This document shows, one piece after another, positions 45,346-54,050 of a stretch of DNA of 64,000 nucleotides (position 1 is its first letter; every line of letters begins with the position of its first letter). This stretch comes from Elusimicrobia bacterium GWB2_63_22 (GTDB lineage Bacteria > Elusimicrobiota > Elusimicrobia > Elusimicrobiales > UBA9959). The stretch covers positions 1 to 64,000 of the forward strand of contig MGUA01000033.1 in NCBI GenBank assembly GCA_001799735.1. The letters run 5' to 3'. Position numbers and translations under genes: made by a program. Under the pieces are notes generated by a model that saw only the letters and a list, made by a program, of their open reading frames with translations, was not told where the DNA came from and did not search any database.

Positions 45346-45917
45346 TGCGCGCCTGGCCCCCCAGACCCGCGCGCGGCAGCAGGGCCCCGGCGGCCTTTCT
45401 GGACCGCGACGGGACGCTTAACCGCGACAGGGCGGGCGCCTATGTAACCTCCCTGGAGCAGTTCAAGATCTACGCCGGCGTGCCGGCCGCGCTGCGCCTG
45501 CTGGCGGCCAAAGGCTACCGCCTGGTAGTGGTCACCAACCAGTCGGCAATAGCCCGCGGCTACATGAGCCTGGCCGTTTCAAAAGCGATAAATTTGAAGC
45601 TGGTGCGCGAGCTGCGCAAGGCGGGCGTAAAACTGGACGGCGTCTATTTCTGTCCGCACGCCCCCGACGCCGGCTGCAGGTGCCGCAAGCCGCGCCCCGG
45701 CCTGATAAAGGAAGCCGTGAAGGACCTGGCCATAGACATGGCAAGGTCTTTCGTGGCCGGCGACAAAGCCTGCGATCTCGACCTGGCCAAAGCCGCCGGG
45801 CTGAAGGGCCTGCTGGTGCTGACAGGCCAGGGCAAGGCCGCCGGGCGAACAGGTTTTGCCAGCCTCCTGGCCCTGGCCAGGGCGGTACCCGCAGTTAAAA
45901 CAAAGGAAGGATCATGA
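45345..45917 (+). CDS. gmhB: D-glycero-D-manno-heptose 1,7-bisphosphate 7-phosphatase (GmhB-type HAD)
   Basis: The 190-residue HAD phosphatase has the nucleophile motif AFLDRDGTLNRD, VVVTNQSAIARGYM, the zinc-loop CPHAPDAGCRCRKPRPG typical of GmhB/HisB-N, and FVAGDKACDLDLAKAAG. It removes the 7-phosphate in ADP-heptose synthesis. rfaE1 for the preceding step is at 47330. The enzymes for the remaining steps are not in the window. It is tightly packed between lpxK and a methyltransferase-like gene. Confidence 0.88.
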   Translation: MRAWPPRPARGSRAPAAFLDRDGTLNRDRAGAYVTSLEQFKIYAGVPAALRLLAAKGYRLVVVTNQSAIARGYMSLAVSKAINLKLVRELRKAGVKLDGVYFCPHAPDAGCRCRKPRPGLIKEAVKDLAIDMARSFVAGDKACDLDLAKAAGLKGLLVLTGQGKAAGRTGFASLLALARAVPAVKTKEGS

Positions 45918-46465
45918 AGAAACGCGTTTTCATCTCGATGATACTCAGCGTGGTAGCCCTGGCCGTTTCCCGGCCGGACAGCGGCGCCTTCTACTGGGCC
46001 GGGGCCGCCCTGATGCTGCTGGGCCAGCTCATCCGCCTGGCCGCCAGCGCCGCCATAGTCAAATCAAAAACGCTGACCATGCGCGGGCCTTACGCCGTGG
46101 TGCGCAACCCGCTCTACCTCGGCACCCTCGTCATGACCGGCGGCATGATGCTCGCCATGACCTCCACCGCCAAGCCCGCCCTCACCGCGGCCCTCTGGCT
46201 GGGCGTGGGCGCGGCGTTCGCCTGGATCTACTGGGTGACCATAAAGGCCGAGGAGGCGTTTCTCCGCTCGACGTACGGCCAGGCCTTCGAGGACTACTGC
46301 AGGGCGGTGCCGGCCATACTGGCCTGCCCCTGCAAGTTCGGCTCCTTCTTTGAAACCGAGGCCTACTCCAGGGAAGTTTTCATCAAGAACAAGGAATGGC
46401 GCGGCCTCTCGGGGCTGGCGGCCATCCTGGTCATACTCTACCTGAAGCTCCACTATGGCTATTAA
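45914..46465 (+). CDS. Isoprenylcysteine carboxyl methyltransferase-like (ICMT/PEMT) membrane protein
   Basis: The 183-residue protein has four or five membrane helices. The C-terminal conserved region of the ICMT/phospholipid methyltransferase family is visible: MRGPYAVVRNPLYLGTLVM and, further on, EEAFLRSTYGQAFEDYCRAV. These SAM-dependent enzymes methylate lipids or lipid-linked groups. The substrate is unknown. It overlaps gmhB (ATGA) and the next gene by 11 bases, so it belongs to the same envelope operon. Confidence 0.82.
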   Translation: MKKRVFISMILSVVALAVSRPDSGAFYWAGAALMLLGQLIRLAASAAIVKSKTLTMRGPYAVVRNPLYLGTLVMTGGMMLAMTSTAKPALTAALWLGVGAAFAWIYWVTIKAEEAFLRSTYGQAFEDYCRAVPAILACPCKFGSFFETEAYSREVFIKNKEWRGLSGLAAILVILYLKLHYGY

Positions 46466-47264
46466 AACCCTCCTGCTGCTCCTGGCCTGCTGCCTGCCCG
46501 CCGCCGCGGGCGAGGACTTGGCCCATCCCTACTGGTCGCTGCCCATTTCCACGGCAGCGGTCTCCGGCCCCGTCGCCGGCATAGTGGCCGGGGAGACCCT
46601 GGAGTACGATATCTACTGGGGCGCCATTTACGTCGGCAAGTCCTTCCTGCGGGTGGACGGGGTGGTGAACGTGTCCTCGCGCCCGGCCTGGCATATAGTT
46701 TCCGAGGCGAAGTCGGGCTCCTTCCTGGCCAACTTTTACAAGGTCGCGGACCGCAACGACGCGTGGATGGACGTGGAGGACCTGAGCTCCTACGGCTACT
46801 ACAAGAAGATCTCCGAGGGGAGTCATTTCTACAACGAGTGGGTGGTCTTCGACCTGCCCAACAGGCGGTTCTACGGCGAGAAGGTCAACAAAAAGCGCCA
46901 GCGCAATACTGTCGAAGGCCCCATGGAAAAACCGGCCAACGACGTGCTCTCCTCCCTCTACCGCATGCGGGGCATGAACCTGCAGCCCGGCGCCGACATA
47001 GAGCTGGATGTGAATACCAAGCGGGACTGGCGCATCCGGATAAAGGCCGGCAAGCGCGAGAAGATCTCCACGCCCTACGGCAAGAAGCAGTGCCTTAAGT
47101 TCGAGCCTATGGCCGGGGAAGAAGGGATCTTCGTGGCCAAGAAGGGCCGCCGCATGCTGGTCTGGCTGACCGACGACGAGCTCAAGGTCCCCATGCTGCT
47201 GAAGGCCGAGATCTTCATAGGCTCGGTCACCGCCAAGCTGGTGCGCCGCGTTATCAGGCCCTGA
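46455..47264 (+). CDS. DUF3108 secreted protein
   Basis: The 269-residue protein has a signal peptide (KTLLLLLACCLPAAAG). The DUF3108 pattern is clear: GETLEYDIYWGAIYVGKSFL, WHIVSEAKSGSFLANFYKV, NDVLSSLYRMRGMNLQPG, and GRRMLVWLTDDELKVPM followed by a final strand IGSVTAKLV. The family is predicted periplasmic or outer-membrane associated, of unknown function. It ends the run that began at waa-type genes before the rfaE1 promoter. Confidence 0.85.
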   Translation: MAIKTLLLLLACCLPAAAGEDLAHPYWSLPISTAAVSGPVAGIVAGETLEYDIYWGAIYVGKSFLRVDGVVNVSSRPAWHIVSEAKSGSFLANFYKVADRNDAWMDVEDLSSYGYYKKISEGSHFYNEWVVFDLPNRRFYGEKVNKKRQRNTVEGPMEKPANDVLSSLYRMRGMNLQPGADIELDVNTKRDWRIRIKAGKREKISTPYGKKQCLKFEPMAGEEGIFVAKKGRRMLVWLTDDELKVPMLLKAEIFIGSVTAKLVRRVIRP

Positions 47265-47314
47265 CGCCCTTTTTCCTCCCCCCGCCCCGCCCGTAGCCCG
47301 CCGCGGCTTTTTGT

Positions 47315-47320
47315 TATAAT
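47315..47320 (+). promoter_or_regulatory. -10 box close to the rfaE1 start
   Basis: TATAAT ends 9 bases before the ATG at 47330, with AT-rich sequence between and no Shine-Dalgarno site. The leader would be only about 2-3 bases. Confidence 0.55.
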
Positions 47321-47329
47321 ATTTATATT

Positions 47330-48346
47330 ATGACAAAGGCCGGATTCAAACGCCTCTCCTCCGCGGTCGCTGGCTTCCGCGGCCGCCGCATCGCCGTCTT
47401 CGGCGACATGATGCTGGACCGCTACATCAAAGGTTCAGTAAAGCGCATTTCCCCCGAAGCCCCCGTGCCGGTGGTGCGGGTCACTTCCGAAGCCACCGTC
47501 TGCGGCGGCGCGGCCAATGTGGCCGTCAACATAGCCGCCCTGGGCGCCGTGCCCCGGCTGATCTCCGTCACGGGCCGCGACGCCGCGGCCGCGGAATTCC
47601 GCGACCTGCTCGACAGCTCCGGCATCGCGCACGACGCCCTGATCCACGACGACAATTTCCCCACCATCGAGAAGACCCGGGTGATAGCCGAGCACCAGCA
47701 GGTGGTGCGCTTCGACCGCGAAACCCCCGGCAACATGTCCCACGCCGCGCGCCGGGCCGCCCTGGCCTCCCTCGCCGCCGAGCTCAAGGCCGGCTGCCAG
47801 GCGGTCATACTTTCGGATTACGGCAAAGGCCTGCTGGAGCCCGGCACCATAAAGACAGCCATAGGGATGGCCCTAAAGCGCGGCGTGCCGGTCTTCGTGG
47901 ACCCCAAGGTAGAGCATTTCCTGCTGTACCGCGGCGTCTCCTGCCTGACCCCCAACACGGCCGAAGCTTACGGCGGCATGCGCCTGACCCAGAAGGACGG
48001 CCAGGACGCCGCCGAGGCGCTGGGGCGCGCCATCCTGCAGCGGCTCGCCTGCCGCTCGCTGCTGATAACGCAGGGCGAGCACGGCATGACCCTTTTTCAG
48101 CGCGCCGGCCGGTCGGCCAGCAGCGCGCACATCCCCACCCGGGCGCGCGAGGTCTTCGACGTCACCGGCGCGGGCGACACCGTTATTTCCACGCTGGCGC
48201 TCACCTGGGCGGCCGGCGCCACCCCCGAGGAAGCCGCCACGGCGGCTAATTTCGCCGCCGGCATAGTGGTGGGCAAGCTCGGTACCGCTTCGGTCAGCGC
48301 TGAAGAACTCCTGGAGAGCGCGAGGTCATGGATAAAGACTGCCTGA
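47330..48346 (+). CDS. rfaE1: D-glycero-beta-D-manno-heptose-7-phosphate kinase
   Basis: The 338-residue PfkB-family kinase corresponds to the first domain of E. coli HldE, here without the nucleotidyltransferase domain. Blocks include GDMMLDRYIKGSVKRISPEA, VCGGAANVAVNIAALGA, VRFDREPP-like VVRFDRETPG, ILSDYGKGLLEPG, VFVDPKVEHF and the C-terminal catalytic VFDVTGAGDTVIST. It phosphorylates heptose 7-phosphate at C1 in ADP-heptose synthesis. It overlaps kdsB by 19 bases. No Shine-Dalgarno site precedes it. Confidence 0.94.
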   Translation: MTKAGFKRLSSAVAGFRGRRIAVFGDMMLDRYIKGSVKRISPEAPVPVVRVTSEATVCGGAANVAVNIAALGAVPRLISVTGRDAAAAEFRDLLDSSGIAHDALIHDDNFPTIEKTRVIAEHQQVVRFDRETPGNMSHAARRAALASLAAELKAGCQAVILSDYGKGLLEPGTIKTAIGMALKRGVPVFVDPKVEHFLLYRGVSCLTPNTAEAYGGMRLTQKDGQDAAEALGRAILQRLACRSLLITQGEHGMTLFQRAGRSASSAHIPTRAREVFDVTGAGDTVISTLALTWAAGATPEEAATAANFAAGIVVGKLGTASVSAEELLESARSWIKTA

Positions 48347-49071
48347 TAGTCATACCGGCCCGCTACGGGTCCCAGCGTTTCCCCGGCAAGGTGCTGGCTG
48401 GACTTGCGGGCAAACCCGTCATCCAGTGGTGCTGGGAGGCCGCCGTAAAAGCCGGCCTCGGCGAGGTGACCATAGCCACCGAGCATGAGGCGGTGCTCTC
48501 TTTCGCCCGCTCCATCGGCGCGAAGGCCGTGATGACCAGCCCGCGCTGCCAGTCCGGCACCGACCGGGTCTACGAGGCCTCCCGCGGCACCAGGGCGAAG
48601 TTCGTCATCAATATACAGGGCGACGAGCCGTTCATGACGGCGGCGACCCTTAAAAAAGCTTTCCGCAAGCTCAAGGCCTCCCCCTCCTGCCAGATAGGCA
48701 CAGCCTGCGTCCGCATAAAGGACAAGGCGGACATAGCCAACCCCAACTGCGTCAAGGTCGCCATGAACAAGGAGGGCCGCGCGCTGTATTTCTCGCGCTG
48801 CGCCATTCCCTTCCACCACGGGCTTTCTGACCTTAAGGATTACCCTTACTACAAGCATTGCGGCTTCTACATCTACAGGCGCGAGGCCCTGGAGCGCTTC
48901 GTGAAGCTAAAGCCCAGCCCGCTGGAGCGGCTGGAGCGGCTGGAGCAGCTGCGCGCCCTGGAGAACGGGTTTAACATCTCGGTGGCCGAGGTGGCCCCGC
49001 TCGGCCCGGCGATAGACGCGCCGGAAGACCTGGCGGCCGCGGAAAGATTTCTGAAGAAAGCCGGGGGCTAG
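48328..49071 (+). CDS. kdsB: 3-deoxy-manno-octulosonate cytidylyltransferase (CMP-Kdo synthetase)
   Basis: The 247-residue enzyme activates Kdo with CTP. Signature blocks are VIPARYGSQRFPGKVLAG, GTDRVYEASRG, NIQGDEPFM, LYFSRCAIPF and HCGFYIYRREALERFV. It is followed by pyrG, which makes its substrate CTP, and kdsA, which makes Kdo 8-phosphate. The start lies within the end of rfaE1. Confidence 0.95.
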   Translation: MDKDCLIVIPARYGSQRFPGKVLAGLAGKPVIQWCWEAAVKAGLGEVTIATEHEAVLSFARSIGAKAVMTSPRCQSGTDRVYEASRGTRAKFVINIQGDEPFMTAATLKKAFRKLKASPSCQIGTACVRIKDKADIANPNCVKVAMNKEGRALYFSRCAIPFHHGLSDLKDYPYYKHCGFYIYRREALERFVKLKPSPLERLERLEQLRALENGFNISVAEVAPLGPAIDAPEDLAAAERFLKKAGG

Positions 49072-49139
49072 CCCTCCGGCCGGGCCGCCCGCGGGGGACG
49101 GCTCTTTCGGGACTTCGGCGCTTTAGCGCAGGGAGAAAA

Positions 49140-50765
49140 ATGACAAGATATATCTTCGTGACCGGCGGTGTGGTAAGTTCGCTCGGCAAGGGCATCACCG
49201 CGGCCTCCATAGGCCGCCTGCTTAAAGCGCACGGGCTTTCCGTCACCATCATGAAATGCGACCCGTACATCAACGTGGACGCCGGCACGATGGCCCCGTT
49301 CCAGCACGGCGAGGTGTTCGTCACCGACGACGGCGCCGAGACCGACCTGGACCTGGGCTACTACGAACGCTTTCTCGGCATCGACACCGGCCGCGCCAAC
49401 ATCATGACCGCCGGGCAGATCTACCAGACCGTCATCGCCCGCGAGCGCGAGGGCAGCTACCTCGGCCAGACGGTGCAGGTCATCCCCCATATCACCGACG
49501 AGATCAAGCGCCGCTTCGTCAAGGCGGCCGAAGGTTTCGACATCGCCATCATAGAGATAGGCGGTACGGTGGGCGACATAGAGAGCCTCCCCTTCCTGGA
49601 AGCCGCCCGCCAGATGCGCCCCGACCGCACGCGCAACGACGTGCTGTATCTCCATGTGACGCTGGTACCGTACCTGTCCGCTTCCGACGAGCTCAAGACC
49701 AAGCCCACCCAGCATTCCGTCAACAAGCTGCGCGAGATCGGCATCGACCCGGACATCATAGTCTGCCGCGCCGAGAAGCCCCTGGCCAAGGACATCAAGA
49801 ACAAGATCGCCCTTTTCACCAGCGTGCCCCGGGAAGCCGTGGTGGACGCGGCCGACGCCGCCAGCATCTACGACGTGCCCTTCATGCTCAAGAAGCAGGG
49901 GCTCGACGAGCAGATCATGATGCTGCTGCGCCTGCGCAGCGGCAAATGGGATTTCGACGAATGGACCGAGTTCGTGGCCCGGCTCAAGACCGCCGCCTCG
50001 GCCCAGCCGGTGCGCATCGCCATAGCCGGCAAGTACACCAAGCTCAAGGACTCCTATAAATCCCTGGTGGAGGCCATCCAGCACGGCTGCACGGCCAACG
50101 GGGTTAAAGCCGAACTGGACTACGTGGACGTCGAGGAAGAGAATTTCCAGGAAAAGCTGGCCAAGGCCGACGGCCTGATAGTGCCCGGCGGCTTCGGCGA
50201 CCGCGGCATAGAGGGCAAGATAGAGGCCGTGCGCTACGCGCGCGAGCATGGGCTGCCTTTCATGGGCATCTGCCTCGGCATGCAGTGCGCCACCATAGAG
50301 TTCGCCAGGAACGTCCTGGGCCTCAAGAACGCCCATTCCACCGAGTTCAATCCCAAGACCCCCCACCCGGTGGTGGACCTGATGGCGGCGCAGAAGGGCG
50401 TCACGGACAAGGGCGGCACCATGCGCCTGGGCGCCTGGCCCTGCGAGCTCAAGGCAGGGACCCTGGCCAGCAAGATCTACGGCGCCTCCGCCATCTCGGA
50501 GCGCCACCGCCACCGCTACGAGTTCAACTCCAAATATATCGCCCAGTATGAGAAGAAGGGCATGAAGGTCAGCGGCATGCACAAGAAGCTCAAGCTGCCC
50601 GAGATCGTGGAGATAAAGGACCACCCCTGGTTCGTCGGCGTGCAGTTCCATCCCGAGTTCAAGTCCAGGCCGCTGATGCCGCACCCGCTGTTCTTCAGTT
50701 TCGTCGCGGCGGCGATAAAGAACAAGGCCGCGGCCCGCAAGCCGGAAACCGCCAAAGCGCATTAA
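49140..50765 (+). CDS. pyrG: CTP synthase
   Basis: The 541-residue enzyme aminates UTP to CTP using glutamine. The synthetase domain starts RYIFVTGGVVSSLGKGITAA, then CDPYINVDAGTM and AIIEIGGTVGDIES. The class I glutaminase domain has the nucleophile Cys in GICLGMQCATIEFARN and the His-Glu pair in VQFHPEFKSRPL. GGGAG precedes the ATG. It sits between kdsB and kdsA, which ties CTP supply to CMP-Kdo synthesis. Confidence 0.97.
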   Translation: MTRYIFVTGGVVSSLGKGITAASIGRLLKAHGLSVTIMKCDPYINVDAGTMAPFQHGEVFVTDDGAETDLDLGYYERFLGIDTGRANIMTAGQIYQTVIAREREGSYLGQTVQVIPHITDEIKRRFVKAAEGFDIAIIEIGGTVGDIESLPFLEAARQMRPDRTRNDVLYLHVTLVPYLSASDELKTKPTQHSVNKLREIGIDPDIIVCRAEKPLAKDIKNKIALFTSVPREAVVDAADAASIYDVPFMLKKQGLDEQIMMLLRLRSGKWDFDEWTEFVARLKTAASAQPVRIAIAGKYTKLKDSYKSLVEAIQHGCTANGVKAELDYVDVEEENFQEKLAKADGLIVPGGFGDRGIEGKIEAVRYAREHGLPFMGICLGMQCATIEFARNVLGLKNAHSTEFNPKTPHPVVDLMAAQKGVTDKGGTMRLGAWPCELKAGTLASKIYGASAISERHRHRYEFNSKYIAQYEKKGMKVSGMHKKLKLPEIVEIKDHPWFVGVQFHPEFKSRPLMPHPLFFSFVAAAIKNKAAARKPETAKAH

Positions 50766-50776
50766 AGGAGACCAGC

Positions 50777-51631
50777 GTGGCTAAACAGAAAACAGTAAAA
50801 GCGGGCAGCGTGGTCTTCTCCAACGACCGCCCGCTGGTCTACATAGCCGGCCCCTGCGTGATAGAGACGCCCAAGTCCTACGCGGCGGAGGCGGTGGAGC
50901 TTAAAAAGGTCTTCTCGGCCCTTAAGACGCCCTTCGTATTGAAAGCCTCTTTCGACAAGGCCAACCGCACCTCCCATAACTCCTTCCGCGGCGTGGGTAT
51001 GGAGAGCGCGCTGGACTTCCTGAAGGACCTCAAGAACCGGCTGGGCGTCACGCTGCTGGTGGACGTGCACGAGCCGGCCCAGGCCGCGCGCGTGGCCGAG
51101 GCCGCCGACATCCTGCAGATCCCCGCCTTCATGTGCCGGCAGACCGACCTGCTGTTCGCCTGCGCCGACACCGGCCGGACGGTCAACGTCAAGAAAGGCC
51201 AGTTCCTGTCCCCCTGGGAAGCCGAGAACATCGTCAAGAAACTCGAGAGCCGCGGCGCCAAGGGCATCATGCTCACCGAGCGCGGCTCCTCGTTCGGCTA
51301 CGGCAACCTGGTGGTGGACATGCGCTCGCTGGAAATAATGAAGGATTTCGGCTACCCGGTCATCTTCGACTGCACCCACTCGGTGCAGCGCCCGGGCGGC
51401 CTGGGCACGGCCACCGGCGGCGACCGGCGCTTCATCCTGCCGCTGGCCAAGGCCGCGGCCTCGCTTAAGATAGCCGGCCTCTTCTTCGAGGCCCACCCGC
51501 GCCCCGAGAAGGCGCTTTCCGACGGGCCCAACTCGCTGCGGCTCGACTCCGTAAAGGCCATGGTCGCCGCGCTCAACCGCGTGGACCGGCTGGCCGCGGA
51601 ACTACAGGACATAACAGGGGATATAAAATGA
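50777..51631 (+). CDS. kdsA: Kdo-8-phosphate synthase
   Basis: The 284-residue TIM-barrel enzyme condenses phosphoenolpyruvate with arabinose 5-phosphate. Key blocks are IAGPCVIE, KASFDKANRTSHNSFRGVG, TDVHEPAQ-like VDVHEPAQAARVAEAADILQ, IPAFMCRQTDLL, VFDCTHSVQRPGG in pieces. An N-terminal extension of ~12 residues precedes the barrel. The start is GTG at 50777, chosen because AAAGGAG lies 6 bases upstream. KdsD, which makes its substrate, is encoded two genes on. Confidence 0.95.
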   Translation: MAKQKTVKAGSVVFSNDRPLVYIAGPCVIETPKSYAAEAVELKKVFSALKTPFVLKASFDKANRTSHNSFRGVGMESALDFLKDLKNRLGVTLLVDVHEPAQAARVAEAADILQIPAFMCRQTDLLFACADTGRTVNVKKGQFLSPWEAENIVKKLESRGAKGIMLTERGSSFGYGNLVVDMRSLEIMKDFGYPVIFDCTHSVQRPGGLGTATGGDRRFILPLAKAAASLKIAGLFFEAHPRPEKALSDGPNSLRLDSVKAMVAALNRVDRLAAELQDITGDIK

Positions 51632-51891
51632 AATGCACCAATTGCGGCCAGGAGAACAGGGCCGCCCTGAAATTATGCAAGAAATGCGGCGCCGACCTGA
51701 CGATGCCGCCGGCCTGGTTCCCGGACTGGCACTGGCACCTTAAGACGCTGGCCTGGATCTACCTGACGCTGATCGTGGTCTTCTTCGGGGTAAGCTACCT
51801 GCTGCACAAGCTGCCCCCCCCTTACGACCAGCGCGAGATCCCGCCGGAGATGACCCCCTGGCTCAACCCGCACAAGACGCCGGCCAAATAA
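51628..51891 (+). CDS. Small zinc-ribbon membrane protein
   Basis: The 87-residue protein has an N-terminal zinc ribbon with two Cys pairs (CTNCG and CKKCG) and one membrane helix (WIYLTLIVVFFGVSYLL). A short Pro-rich tail follows. The function is unknown. It starts inside the kdsA stop (ATGA) and ends 1 base before kdsD, so it is co-translated with Kdo synthesis enzymes. This position suggests an envelope or membrane role, which remains inference. Confidence 0.78.
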   Translation: MKCTNCGQENRAALKLCKKCGADLTMPPAWFPDWHWHLKTLAWIYLTLIVVFFGVSYLLHKLPPPYDQREIPPEMTPWLNPHKTPAK

Positions 51892-51892
51892 C

Positions 51893-52873
51893 ATGAACGC
51901 CAAGGAAAAGCTGATACTTAAGACCGCCCGCGGCGTGATCGCCCTGGAAAGCCGCGCCGTCGCCGGGCTTTCGGCCGCGCTGGACGCCTCCTTTCTCAAA
52001 GCGGTGAGGCTGCTGGCCGCCTGCTCCGGCAAGGTGGTGCTGCTGGGCGTCGGCAAATCGGGCCTGATCGCCCGCAAGATAGCCGCCACGCTGGCCTCCA
52101 CGGGCACGCGCAGCGTGTACCTGCACCCGGTCGAGAGCCTGCACGGCGACCTGGGCATGATAGCCGCCGACGACGTGGCCCTGGCGCTCTCCTACTCCGG
52201 CGAGACCGAAGAGACCGCCAAGCTGCTGCCGATACTCAAGCGGCAGGGCCTCCCGGTCATTTCCATCACCAACAATTCCGATTCCAGGCTGGCCCGCGGC
52301 TCCGACGTGGTGCTGCGCCTGCGCGTCAAGCGCGAGGCCTGCCCGTTCGACATCGTCCCGACCTCCTCCACCACCGCCATGCTGGCCCTCGGCGACGCGC
52401 TGGCCGTGACGCTGATGTCCCTTAACGGCTTCGACAAGAAGCGCTTCGCCAGGCTGCATCCCGGCGGCAACCTGGGCAAACTGCTGAACCTGAAGGTCTC
52501 CGACCTCATGCATAAGGGCAGCTCCAACCCGGTGGTAAAAGAGACCGCCAGCGTGGCCGCGGCGCTCAAGGTCATGACCGACACCCGCGCCGGCGCGGTT
52601 TCGGTGACGGGCAAAGGCGGGCGCCTGACAGGCTATTTCACCGACGGCGACCTGCGCCGCAGGCTGCAGGGCGGGCTGAAGGACCTCTCCACCCCCGTCG
52701 CCGGCGTAATGACCCGCAAACCCATGACCGTCCACCCCGAGACCATGGCCATGGACGCGGCCAGGATAATTTCGGAGAAGAAGATAGACAACCTGCCGGT
52801 CACGGATTCCCGCACCGGCCGCCCCGTCGGCATCATCGATGAGCGCGATCTTTTAAAGGAAGGCCTGGGTTGA
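51893..52873 (+). CDS. kdsD: D-arabinose-5-phosphate isomerase
   Basis: The 326-residue protein joins a SIS sugar isomerase domain (GKVVLLGVGKSGLIARKIAA, HPVESLHGDLGM, ALSYSGETEET) with two C-terminal CBS domains (VSDLMHKGSSNPVV, GVMTRKPMTVHPETMAMDA). It converts ribulose 5-phosphate to arabinose 5-phosphate for KdsA. The stop overlaps the TTG start of the lptC-like gene. Confidence 0.95.
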   Translation: MNAKEKLILKTARGVIALESRAVAGLSAALDASFLKAVRLLAACSGKVVLLGVGKSGLIARKIAATLASTGTRSVYLHPVESLHGDLGMIAADDVALALSYSGETEETAKLLPILKRQGLPVISITNNSDSRLARGSDVVLRLRVKREACPFDIVPTSSTTAMLALGDALAVTLMSLNGFDKKRFARLHPGGNLGKLLNLKVSDLMHKGSSNPVVKETASVAAALKVMTDTRAGAVSVTGKGGRLTGYFTDGDLRRRLQGGLKDLSTPVAGVMTRKPMTVHPETMAMDAARIISEKKIDNLPVTDSRTGRPVGIIDERDLLKEGLG

Positions 52874-53373
52874 AACAGCCCCTCGCCCTCCTCCTGCTTG
52901 CGGCGCTGGCCGCCTGCTCCGCCGAAAAGTCCCGCGAAGCGGCCGCCGGCGTGAGCCTGCTGGAGAACTTCTCCATGGCGGAATCCCTGGCCGGCTCCTC
53001 CCGCTGGCGGCTGGACTCCGCCCTGGGCCGGCTGGACGAGAAGAAGGGCGTTATCGCGTTCGAAAGCCCGAAGATAAAGTTCTATGAAGGCGGCAGGGTC
53101 ACCTCTGAAATAACGGCGCTCAGCGGGGTGCTGCAGATGAAGGACAACTCGGCCGAGCTGACGGACGACGTGGTCATAGACGCCAAGCGCGACGGGATGC
53201 AGCTTAAGACCACCAAGCTCTACTACAGTTCGGCGCGCGGCAAGGTCTGGACGGAAGAGCCGGTCACCATCTACAAGGGCCGCACGGTGATCAAGGGCCG
53301 CGGCTTTACCGCCAACCCCGACCTTTCCGAGATAGAGATCCAGCGCCAGGAAACCCGGCTTTCAGGCACATGA
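52870..53373 (+). CDS. lptC: LptC-like LPS transport lipoprotein
   Basis: The 167-residue protein starts at TTG, in the overlap TTGA with the kdsD stop. The N-terminus is a lipoprotein signal (lipobox LAAC, Cys16). E. coli LptC instead has an uncleaved membrane helix, so the anchor differs. The rest is a beta-jellyroll of the LptC/OstA type: GVIAFESPKIKFYEGGRVTS, ALSGVLQMKDNSAELTDDVV, TTKLYYSSARGKVWTEEPVT. It should receive LPS from the inner-membrane extractor. lptA follows with an ATGA overlap. Confidence 0.85.
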   Translation: MKQPLALLLLAALAACSAEKSREAAAGVSLLENFSMAESLAGSSRWRLDSALGRLDEKKGVIAFESPKIKFYEGGRVTSEITALSGVLQMKDNSAELTDDVVIDAKRDGMQLKTTKLYYSSARGKVWTEEPVTIYKGRTVIKGRGFTANPDLSEIEIQRQETRLSGT

Positions 53374-54050
53374 AATTCCTCCTCCTCCCCCTCCTGCTGG
53401 CGCACCTCGCCCTCCCGCTGTCGGCGGCGGAGGATTTCCTGATGGGCTCCGTGGTCAAGAGCGACAAGTGGAAGATGGACAGGACCAACGACCGCGAGAT
53501 CTTCGACGGCAACGTCTCCTTCCGCAACCCGCGCTACACGATGAAGGCCGACCACGCCCTTTACGCCCGTCCGGCCCAGACCTGGAACATAAACGGTTCG
53601 GTCTCCATCCTGCGCCGCTTCGAGGACAAGTCCCTGGTGGAAGTGTTCTGCGAGCGGGCCATGTACATGGAGACGGCCGAAGAGGCTTTCCTGGAAAGCG
53701 GGGCGCTGCCCGTGCGCATGAAGTACACCTCCGCCGACGGGCGGCTGCTGAATGGCCGCTCCCGGACGGCGAAAGCCGAGAACAAGTCCGGCCTGATGTA
53801 TTTCGACGGGGATTTCTCCATCTCCACGGAGAACCTGGACATGTTCTCCGGCATGGGCCTGTACAGCAACCTGGAGCGCAGTTTTACCATGCACGAGTCC
53901 ACCCCGCTGGCGGTCGGCGCCAGGGAGGGCTACGATTTCGCCATAAATTCCTCGAAGATGAAGTTCTTCAGGGACACCCGGGATATAAAGTTCTATAATA
54001 ACGTGAACGGCTGGGTTAAAGACGTCCCCCCGCCGGCAAAACAGCCATGA
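53370..54050 (+). CDS. lptA: LptA/OstA-like periplasmic LPS transport protein
   Basis: The 226-residue protein has a signal peptide (LLLPLLLAHLALPLSA). The beta-jellyroll OstA domain shows SDKWKMDRTNDREIFDGNVS, FRNPRYTMKADHALY and LMYFDGDFSISTENLDM. LptA forms the bridge that carries LPS across the periplasm. Sequence identity to E. coli LptA is not obvious; the call rests on fold pattern and on the lptC-lptA-lptB order. The lptB start overlaps its stop (ATGA). Confidence 0.82.
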   Translation: MKFLLLPLLLAHLALPLSAAEDFLMGSVVKSDKWKMDRTNDREIFDGNVSFRNPRYTMKADHALYARPAQTWNINGSVSILRRFEDKSLVEVFCERAMYMETAEEAFLESGALPVRMKYTSADGRLLNGRSRTAKAENKSGLMYFDGDFSISTENLDMFSGMGLYSNLERSFTMHESTPLAVGAREGYDFAINSSKMKFFRDTRDIKFYNNVNGWVKDVPPPAKQP

